A stretch of 64,000 bases of DNA from positions 62,001 to 126,000 of the forward strand of contig NZ_FYAK01000004.1 of assembly GCF_900185615.1 (NCBI RefSeq). The letters run 5' to 3'. The DNA is from Photobacterium malacitanum (lineage in GTDB: Bacteria > Pseudomonadota > Gammaproteobacteria > Enterobacterales > Vibrionaceae). How positions within the stretch are numbered: the stretch's first letter is position 1; the number at the start of each line of letters is the position of its first letter. The notes below the pieces were generated by a model. It was given only the letters and a program-made list of their open reading frames with translations. It was not told where the DNA came from and made no database searches. A program made the translations under genes and the position numbers. This document shows positions 17,910 to 29,900 of this stretch, piece after piece.

Positions 17910-20900
17910 CTATTCAATATTTACTTGATAATAAATAGAACCATTTTCAGATGGCTGTAACTCCCCCGTTAATTCAACCTTTATTTGACCTTTATAACCA
18001 CTAACGTTATTACCATTAAGCGTTACAATGTTGCAGTTAAGCCCAGTAGGATAAGTATAATTATTACAATCAAGCGGTTGCTCTAATACTGTATATGCTG
18101 GCGTATCATCATAAATAGTGACATCAGAAATCACCCCTGTTCCAACATTTTCAAAGTGTATGTCATAGCGTAAGACATCATTCGGTTTAGCGGTATTTTG
18201 GGTTGTAATACCACTGCCCTGAGTGAGGTTACTCACTGTTTTTGTCAGTTTTAATTCACCAGCACCAACAAAAGTAACTTTTACTGTATCGGTATCAGTG
18301 ACAATTCGCGAAATACCATGCCCAGTTCCAGATACATCTTCAAATACCATGGTGGCCTTTACTGCATACCTTGCTGAAGCATTTAATCCAGCATCACTTG
18401 GTATGAAAACTTTACTTAATAAACATAGATCTGTATTACCAATTACCGTTATTGGCGCTGTAATAGCATTATCTATAATATCAATAACACCATTACAATT
18501 TTGGTCACGGTATAAAGTTATCGACCAATTGTTATTCGTAGGCGTAATAACGATATCATCGATAATGAGATTAATACTACCCGAGGTAAAGCTATGTAGT
18601 TGATGGCGCAGTAATACCGAGTTATTAGGTTCTACTTCGGTAAAATTATCGGCCTCTAATGTTGGCGGTTTTACTTTACCAAAGTTAAGATATTCAACGT
18701 TATCTCCGGCATTGGCTGTTACTGTAACTTGGTTGTCGGTGACGCTACTACTGCTCGCTTGTGGTATTGAGGAGAGATCACTTTCACTGATATCTATCCA
18801 TCTCGCTTGGCCTACAACCTTAATTAAGACTGGTTGGGTAGCGACTTCTACTGGCAATAATATTTCATAGCTACCATCACCGCGACTGCGTACTGTTGAT
18901 AAAATATCACCAGGGTTATAACCCGCTATCACTCCTCCTTGATAAAAAGCTTGTACAGTAAATTGGCCTAATCCTGTTTCTAATCCTGATTTCACACCAT
19001 CATGTGCAGTAGCACTTCCTGCTGCATTATCTTCAAAAATAAAGCCTTTAATAACAATCTGATTGATCAATTCAAAAGGGTAATCTTCCACTTCACCATT
19101 AGGTGCTAACATGCCTAATTGTGCATCATCAGGTGCGTTACATTGATTTGCTTGTTCACATAATCGAAAGCGTATGGTGGTATTACCGTTATAGCCCTGA
19201 GTATAAGCAGCAGGAAGGAGAAGCTGCACTGAGTTAATACCGTTAATAACATCGAGTTCATTAACAATTTGCTCGCCGGTATCTCGATAACTACCATTAC
19301 CGTTCATATCAACCCACACATTTAGTTTCAGTGAGCCAGAGCCTTGATTGGTCACGGTAACATCAACGTTAACGATACTATTTACCACAATACTGGCTGG
19401 CATATTGACGCCATCTTCGTCATCAATATCATGAATATCATCACCACGAGCATCGGCACTATTGAACTGTGTTAGCTCAGGATCAAACAACACCCCTAAA
19501 CGATAGTCTACCTCACCATCGTTATCATCATCATAAAATCGATGTGTAACATTACCGTCAATATCTGCGGTTGAATCACCATAATCAGCACTCACAAAAC
19601 AACCTGCACCATCTAAGGTTTCATTGTACGTACTGTCCATAGCTGCAATAGCAACAATATCACCAGTGACTGTATTTATACGATACATAGCAGACCCGGT
19701 ATGCTCTGCTATACCATTACGATCTATATCATGCGAACCATTTTTGGTAACCGCATAAGCAAAAATACTGTCATCCATTATCAAAGCACCAATAGCACCA
19801 CCTGCGATAGGCGCACTGGCACCATGCCAATTGAGGGTAACACTATTAATGGTTCCCAATGTTGGATTCAATTGATATAACTGCCCATTTAAAAGATCAG
19901 CATTGTAGAGGTTGCCATCTTTATCAAAAGCCATGTCGCCCCCCATTGGGGTTAAGGCACTTTGCAGGGAAACTATTGTAAATGTTTGATCTTTTAAATG
20001 TACCTTTATCAAACTTTGCCATTGCTGATGATGTAAATAAAGGTAGTTACCCGTAGGGTCAATCGCACCACGGGTAGCACTCTGGATATTAACGCCATTA
20101 ACAACATTAGCAAGTGGTTGATTCTTATTAAATACAATCGAACTAGATGGAATTAGTTGTAGTGTTTGATTAACGGCCGAAACAATACGTCCTAAATTAA
20201 CCACTTCACTACCACTTTGATCTGTGACGACTAAATGCGCATCACCATTCATCGAATTGCTATCGGTAACAACCCCATAAATTAAATAGCTTTCAGGATG
20301 CATACCAAGACCATTGAAGTGATCAAAATTGGTCAAGCTTGTAATCGTAACCGGTTGCTGCAATGACGTGGTTAATAGTGGTGTAGTATCTGGTTGCAAG
20401 CTTTCAAGTCCATAATTACCATTCGCGCCACTTGATAAGGTAAAATTGTTACAACTGTTGGTAACTAAAGAGACTGCTGTTGTCCATACTTGATAATCTT
20501 CCACTTCACCATTACTCGCACTACTTCCCTGTACAACATCATTATACTGATCACATTGCCCCATAGCGGCACAATAACGCACTCGTAATATGGTCGCACC
20601 GTTATATGAACCCATTGCAGTCGCATCTAATGTCAACACTATCGAGTTATCTCCCGCCGTAACAGCATAATTCGTTAGCAATTGTTCACTGCTATCAAAA
20701 CTGCCTCCGTGTTGATAATCTAACCAAATATTGACCACACCGGGCTGAGTCGCCGAGAGTGTTATAGTGTTTGTACCTGCCTGTAACTGAGCTGGAATAA
20801 TTACCCCATCTTCGTCTGCTAATGTATATAAGTTGTCATCACGGGCATTCGTACTGGAATGAGCATAAAATTCACTATCCCATAAACTCCCTAAAGAATA

Positions 20901-23900
20901 ATCATTAATACCATTACTATTATTATCCGAAAATTGATGACTTACAGCGCCATAGCTAATATCAGCATCGCCATAATCTTTTGCTGTTTCAATACAACCT
21001 GCGGCATCAGAATAAGCGACATTCGAACCTGATATAGGGCCTAAATGTAATGCTTTTTTAGACAATATATTGAGTTGATATAATGCAGAGCCCACGCCAT
21101 CAAGACTGCCATTTAAATCACTGTCATAATTGCCATCGATCATTAAATATACAAAGCTATCTTCCCCCATCACCATACCGTAACTCGTCGCTGCTGGTAC
21201 CGTGGTATTAAAATCAATCGCCGTTGTTGCTATTGCGCCACTGGTTGGATTAATAATATAAAGCGTTCTTGCGGCGAGTTCTGTCGCATAAATATTCCCA
21301 GTCTCAGCACTAAATACCCAATCAGAGTCAAAAGGTAACGAGAAGCCCCCCCCCGTTGTCATGCCAATATCTGGTAGTAATAAATTAACTGCATCAACAG
21401 TAAAGGTATTTAAATTGACGATTAATATTTGAGCACTGTTAATATGCCCTAAATATAAATACTCCCCACTATGATTTATCGTACCTAATTGACCAACTAA
21501 TGAAGGAGAAGCAGTAATAGGAGAGCCTGCAAGAACTGCAGTCATCGCACCTGTAGATACATTTACTATATCGAAACTATTACTCGCAAGCGGAGCACCA
21601 ACATCCACAATATTGCCTGATTTATCAAACATCGCGATATGGAGCGTATTGCTATTATCAATGAAACTACCATAGAACACCCCTCCGACACGATCAAAAG
21701 CAATACCATTGAGATTATCAAATCCTGTTTGGTTACTGATAATATTCGATAAACTGTAAGGCTCATTGGTTATATTCAATCCAGAAAAATCAAAACTGGT
21801 TGCGCTGCTACCACTGGATTGATAGATACCGTCACATGTTGTACTTGGGAAAACACCTTCAATCACTTTCGCTAAGTGATCTTCTACTTCACCATTACTT
21901 GCAGGCCCTGAAATAACATCACATTGCGCCGTTGCATCATCAGTACATAATCGCAATCGTAAATAAGTGTCCCCAGTAACAACTCCCGCAAGCCCATTCC
22001 AATTTAAAGTCACATTTGCTTGTGTTGTCGTTGCACTAACAGCAATACTGGCTCGCTCTGATAGCTCAAATCCATTAAGTTGATTAAAGTCAACCCAAGC
22101 ATATAAAGTGGCCGCTTTTCCTGAATTATTCGTAATAGGAACCGTTAAACTACCGCTGCCATTATTAACAAACACACGGACTTGGTTATCAAAACCATCT
22201 TCATCATCAGGCGTAGTACCCACACTATCATCACCATAAGCATCTATTTGTGGTGCACCATCAACATCATTATCAGGTTTATTATCACCAATCCATAAAT
22301 TGTTATTGCGAGTAACATGATAAGGTCCACTTGAACTATTAAGCGTTTGATAACTATCAGGCGCATCACCAAAATCAAGGCCTAATGGCGCATAACGACA
22401 ACGAGCACCATCATTACTCGACATCGTAAATCCTAAGTTTGACACTATCGTTGCGGTATAATTTGCTGCAGCACCATTGCCAATTGGAATTTGAAGAACG
22501 GGTGCAGATATATCACCTTGAGTGTATTTACCATTATTAACAGCATACATATTACCTGCTTGATCAAAATAAATAGCACCATAACCAGAAGTGAAATGAT
22601 TACTATTATAATTTCTCGTCACACCAGCAGAGATGACCTTATTGACGTTTTTACTATTATCACGAGTATTTGTTGCAGGATCAAAAATCGCAATCGTACC
22701 ATTATTCCGTAATCCGTATAACTTGCCGTCAAGTGGGTTAATCGCAAAATCAGCGGTCCCAAATGAAGAAATACTTGGTCGGCCAACTTCTTGCAAATAG
22801 GTTTCACTGGCAGGATTCACATCCACTTTTAATATATAGCCCGTGTTACCACTGGCCATATAAAGAATGCCGTCATCAGAAATAGTGGCATTATTAAATG
22901 CAATATTGATATTGCTTCCCGTCAGAGTTATAGGTAATAAATGGACATTATAATTACCATCAACTAAACCAATTAACTTGGCATTTGTTTGCGTGATATC
23001 ACCAATAATATGATTATATTGCATCATATAACCAACTTGCAGACTGCCATTTTTATAAGTACTGGTAATATTTGCGGCAAGCTCTTCGGTGTCACCAGTA
23101 AATAAATCAACCGCAAATAGATCCGCGGGGGTTCGTAGTGATAAATAACCATCAGCATCACACGATGCAAACCCTGGCGCACTTATATCTGCAAAATTAT
23201 TACCAGAGTCATCACTGGTTATTGTACCTAAATCAATAATATTGCTTGAACTTGATGTGTAACCGTCAGGATCAGTAATAGTATTGTTTACCAATAAACC
23301 ATCACTATTGACAGCACCGACTTCTGGTGGACAAACCAACGGTGCCGGTGTGGTCTCATTAGCCGTTTCATAGAGTTTATATTGATGATTGGTTAATGCG
23401 GCTAGCGCATAGTCACCATTTGTATCTGTGGTCGTTGATTGACAGGTATTGGTAGTAATATCGTATAAAGTAACCACAACATTACTAATACCTAACTCGC
23501 CAGCATCAAGATTCCCATTGTAGTAACTCATGCCATCGGTAACTGCATTGTTACTATCAGCAAACACCTTACCACTGACTTTAAAACCAACAATTACCGC
23601 ATAATCTTCAACTTCACCATCAATAGCAAAGCCTGCTGAATCTGTCGCTGTCAATGTTTGAGTTGTTATACGTAAACGTGCAAAAGTGGTTGCAGGTGCA
23701 GCAGCGGCTGTAAAACCAGAAAACGATAACGTCGCAGAGCCGTTAGTTGTTGCATCAGCATCATTACATTGCGCTTGAGCAAACTCATTATTACTCGCGT
23801 CAAAACTGCCATTGTGATTAAAGTCGACCCACGCATAAACCGTCGCTCCTAAGTCTACATTACCATCATGATCATTACACACCACATCAACTTGATAATC

Positions 23901-26900
23901 CGTACTATCTATAAAGAAACCAGGCATACCTGTCACAGCATCTTCATCATTGCCAGCACTAATACCAGAAGTATCTACATTATCATCATCAGTAGCAGTA
24001 TTTGGATTATCTTCGACACCATCTGAAAAACCATCACTATCAGCATCAGCAGCAGTTGAGCCTAAGTAGAGGCTATAGCGATAGCTACCCAACCCATGTT
24101 CAGCGCCATTATTAGCACTTAACGTATGATAACTATCCGGTGCATCACCAAAATCTGACGCTTGACTAAAGGTAATTTTATGGTCCTCAACCTCCCCGCC
24201 AACAACGGTACCGGTTGAGGCTTCATCCCACGAGGTTGGTCCAAGATCTTGTGGTAAAGACTGATTGCTAATCCGTAAGCGTAAATAACTCGTGCCCTCT
24301 TGCACCTGCGTAACATCGATCCAACGTAAAATTGCGGCACCTGTTGAGGATTCATCAACATCGGTACACTCTCGATAAGCATATTCAGAACGCTCAAACT
24401 GCTGGTTGCCATTAAAATCAATCCAACCATGAACCGTTGCAGCTAAATCATTACCCGCCACAAAATCATTACAAGGCACATTTAAAGTAAACGTCGATTT
24501 AGACGAATCAAACACTAAATTATCAACAGCATCTTCATCACTCAATAACCGCAACGCCGAATTATCATTAATATCATCTTGATCGGCATCGATACTTTGG
24601 TAAGTACCAGGATCCATATCAGGCTCAATATCGCCTAAGAAAATACCACTTATTGCCCCGATTTCATGCACAGGACCATTACTCTCTAGTAAGGTATGGA
24701 ACGTGTTATTAGTTCCATCATCAGGTGCATCACCTAAGTCATTAGCAAAAAATGAGATATCTTGTTCAATAATACATATTTTTTGGGTATTGGTATAAGC
24801 CCCCGTTGATCCTGTCATACCATAGTAAATTAAGTTTGAACCACCAAAATAGCTATTTACTAAATCCGCTGTTAACGATTCATATAACTGACCATCAAAA
24901 TAATAATCAAACGTTTGCGTAATTGGCTCCCAATCAAAGATGACTTCATAATATTTACCGTCTTCAATATTAGATAAACTGTGATAACTTGTCCCTGGTA
25001 TCAAACCTAGATTTGACGATGATGGCAGCATCATCGTTGTATGATCATTACTGTTACTATCGCTATATTGACCATTTGTCCACGTATCAAATTCAACCCC
25101 AATCGAATTACTGATACCTTGAGCACCAAGTCCGCCGCCTAATAGACCTTGTGTTTCTGTGCCTGATGGATCGTTATGCATTACAAATGCAACGCCATCA
25201 GCACCATTACCGTCACGAGTTCCCAGATAAACACCAAAACGCAATCTAAATTCAGCCGACATATCAAAGCGATTTTTAGTCCAAAATGCACCGCGTTGGC
25301 TCGTTTGATCTGCAGTAATAATCACTTCATTAGTGGTGGTATTTACACTCGAATTTGAACTTGCTGGCATTTTAAATTGATCGCCCAGTGCTAAACATTG
25401 CACTGGACCTATCGTAGCTTGATGATCTTCTACTTCTCCAGTCGCAGCATAGCCACTGATAGTGTTACATTCATTTGCATTCTGACAGTATCGTATCCGC
25501 GCCCACACCGTCCGATCTGAAGTGACACTGGCAGGCATCGTAAATGCATGTACGTTACTACCAGTGGTTACAGACCAATCCGCAATAACGAGATCATTTG
25601 CTTCAGTAAATTGACCATCATTATCCCAATCAATCCATATCGATGCATAACCATTTTGACTCACTTCAATGGCAACAGATGAGCGATTCCACGCGATACT
25701 GCTATTTCCGACAATGCCGCGATAAAGTGCAAATTGAACGCCATCTTCATCATCTCCGTTGCCATTATTATTACTTCCCCCACCTGTCGTCGCATCATCT
25801 TCATCGGCTAATACCCAGCGTGTGGATTCTTCGTCAACACGATCACCTAAATAATAAATACCTGTGGTATGAATCGCTGCTTCTTGGCCTGTTACTTCAT
25901 AACTTAGTGGTGCATCGCCATAATCACCACTACGGCTAATCATAATAATGTGATCTTCTATTTCACCATCATTAGCAACGGCGATACTTCTTTCATCTTC
26001 AGAGGTTAAACTGAGATCAGTATTACTAAACTGTGCATCAGGCACAATGCGCAATCGCATTACCGTAAAACCGACATCAAATGTCGCGCTGTCTAAATTA
26101 CTCCAGTTAAGTTGAACCTGACCATCAGTGGCTGGTGTAAAATCCGCACAAGATCCTGCTGTAAATTCATAATTACTGACTTCGAAAATGCCATTACGGT
26201 TAAAGTCTATCCATGCATAAACTGGCGCGCCATTACCATTACAGGCTAGAGTATGAGAGAAACTCGTCGACTGATTGCTGACATTGACGATGTCATTAAT
26301 CGCATCTTCGTCGTCAATATTTGGAATAACATTCGTCGTATCATCAGCATCAGATTGCAAGCTCTGCAATGTTCCATCATCTGAATCTGGAGCAATACTT
26401 CCAAGATAAACACTAGCACCATTCGCCGGAAGGAGATGATAAGGGCCGTTAGTTGAAGCAAGCGTCGTATAATCATTAGCGCCAGTGGTTCCACTGTCAC
26501 TATCATCAGGCGCATCACCATAATCTTTGAAAATAATGGTGCCACCAGCATAATCACAATACGCGTAAATTTCAGGTAAGGTTTCGATACTGGCATTGCC
26601 TGGCATCGTTAAAGTTTTAACAAAAGAAGGTGTGGTCGAGATATTATCAATGATGTATATACTGGCATTTTTAAACGCATACAAACGTCCATCAGGACCA
26701 AATTTAATCGAAGAAACACTATCAGGTATACCCGCAACAGCAACCACAGCATCGGTTGCAATGTCGTAATAGAATAAAGGCCCATTATCGCCAGCGGTTC
26801 CATTTTCAAAAAAGACTTTATGACCATCAGGAGAGAATCGCGGTGACGAACCAATACGATTTATATTGGTTGTAATTTGTTGAACATTATAAAGTTGACC

Positions 26901-29900
26901 ACTTGCGGCATCAAAATCAGCAATAATTAATCGATATGGCAATGAATCGTGTGCAATGGCTAATTTACCCGTTGCTGGCGAATAGTCCATCGCCCCTTTA
27001 CCGTTAGAGGCAGATCCCGAAACAATCGCTGATGTAACTGGTGCTATAATTCCACTCGCTGTCAATTGGTGGGCATTTAGCTGCCAACTGGTATTTACCG
27101 TTAATAACCATGTATCTGAACGGTTAGCGTGGGGCACCACAAGTTGTGATTCAAGTAACGATGCCGTTTCAACAGTACCTAGACTGGTTACTGTTGCCGA
27201 TGAAAAATCAAGCTCGCCAGCACTGATGGTCGAATAGTTATTTCCAAATACATAAAATTCATTTACGCCACCGCCAGGTTTTGGGGTTACCGCGATAGGG
27301 AAATCAACCGAATTGCCCATTGCAAATGGAAGTGACAAAGCTTGATGCGTTTGCCCATGAAAAACACCACCGTCATCACCATAAATAATCACTGCACCAT
27401 TGGTGGGATCTGTCATGGTCACCGTGCCTTCCGTATGACCATTACCTGTCGACATTCCGATTAACGATGCTTCACTAATAGTCGGATCACCATTTGCAGA
27501 AAGAGCAGTAAAGTCAATAACTGTTCGTGTTGCTCCTCCCGTTGTACCAATCCACCATTTCTGGGTTAATTCCGCATGGTTATTACAACTCGCAATAGAG
27601 AAATCAGCCTCACCCATGACAAAAAGATGATCTTCCACCTCCCCTAAACCACCGCCATGTAATGAGCGTGGATCTTCACTGCTGCCCGTTTCACCATTAA
27701 GTAATAACGCTGAATCAGAAAGACGTAAACGGACATAATAGTGATCGTTAGCAGTCAGATTACTTAATGATGTCCATATTAATGTTTTACTATTATCGCC
27801 ACTTGCAACAATAATTTGACCGTCAGTTCCGGTGCCACCTTCAACAAACTCATCAACATCAAAACTACCACTGTTATCCCAATCTACCCATGCATAAAGA
27901 TAGCTATCATTAGCTGTATTATTGGTAACAGTAACTGCAGTCGTAAGACTTGTGTCGTTGGCACTCATTGAAATACCAGCAATACTATTTTCATCGTCAA
28001 CGGTGCCAGTTGTATCATCACCATCAGCCGTTAATACACTGACCCCTTGTGCTTCATCTTCATTATCAGCGGCATTTGAGCCAATAAATATATCAGTTGA
28101 TGCAACATGATAAGGGCCACTATCTGCAAGTAAGGTGCGATAATTATGTTCGCCCACGCCTAATCCAGTATCAGGGGCATCACCATAATCTGCATTAACG
28201 ATTATGGTTACTGGATGATCTTCAATCTCACCATAAACGGCAGAACCATAAGCACGATCATCTCGATTATCGCCGCTAGCAGTATCAACTAAATTATCAT
28301 CCGTTATTCTTAATCTTATATAGGACTCACCCGAGGCTAAATTTAAACCGCTCCATATTAATACCGCACTACCAGCCTGAGTGGACGAATTATCATTACA
28401 CCCTTGACTCGCATATTCACTTTCTTCAAATTCACCATTACGATTTGTATCGATCCAACCATGAACGGTTGCGCCAAGATCGCCACTACCTGCACTAAAA
28501 TCATTACAAATAATGGTTAATGAAACATCAGTACTATCAACGACAATCGGCGTAATAACACCATCTTCATCATTCGGAGTCGTTCCTTTTATATCATCAT
28601 CTGAAGCGTTAAATTGAGTGTCTACACCGTTGTTAAATCCATCCGTATCACTGTCAGGAGCCTGATTACCTAAATAAATAACATCATCAATAATATGCGA
28701 AGGACCGCCATTAATTGATAAGGTTTCATAATCGCCCTCACTAGTACCAGTCACAGCATCGGGTGCATCGCCATAATCACACCCAGAAGCATCACTGATC
28801 ACCATGCTCATACCACCAAAAATATACCGCTGGGAGCTTGGGTCATTATTATGTGAGGTATGCGCTAGCCAAATCCCTTGAGATGGATCAAGAGTACGTG
28901 CACCTATGTGCACTGGAGATTGAGCAATAAGAGAACCATCATCATTCATAACAGTCAGTTGAATTGTTGTTGACTGATCTGATTGAACATACATACTAAG
29001 ACGATAACGTTTAAATACTGTTGTACTTAATGATCCCGCAACCGAACCAAATTGATTCACAGTGCTATTAACAAAACCACTTATTTCACTATTAGCGCCA
29101 TTCCAATTTGCATCTTTACCAACCCATGCTGTATAGCTGTTATCAACATCCGTTATAAAAACACCATTCATGTTAGTATGATCAGTAAGCCAAAATAGCA
29201 AATCACCATCTCCAGAATTTAAATTTTTCAATCTAAACTCGGCTTCAATACCCACAGGGTAAGTAAATTGTTTTCCTGGTGATAAAACTTCTAATTCAAA
29301 TCGCTTTGCAGGATGGCTACCACTGGCTGGCATAGAATGCAATTCATCACCGACAATACTCACACCACCTAGTGCGGTATAATTTGAGAGTGTGGTGATA
29401 TCGGCCCCAGTAAGAGCTTGGGCAGAGGAAGAACACGTAAGAGTATTAGCTTGGGTGAAATTAGGCGTAACATTAATTTGATGATCTTCAACTTCACCAA
29501 ATCCTGCAAGCCCTAAAGAACGAGGGTCTTCATCGGTTGCAGATGCCGCACTATCTGGTAATAATTGATCACTAATACGCAAGCGCATAAAAAAATTACT
29601 GTTTGATGATAACGACGGTAATGTTGACCAAAGTAGGTTAACGCTGGTATCACCATTCGCGACGAGCATCGCATCACCTATTTCTGTCCCGCCTTCTACA
29701 AACTCATTACGTTCAAATTGACCATTGTTATTCCAATCAATCCAAGCATAAAGATAGGCTGGATTAGAGGTTGTATTATTAACTAATTGAGAAAAACTTA
29801 ATGATGTACTGCTGGCGTACAGACCTATACCATGAGAACTATCTTCATCATTATTGCTCTGTATATCATCCGCCGTTGCCGTTACATTTTGTAATAATCC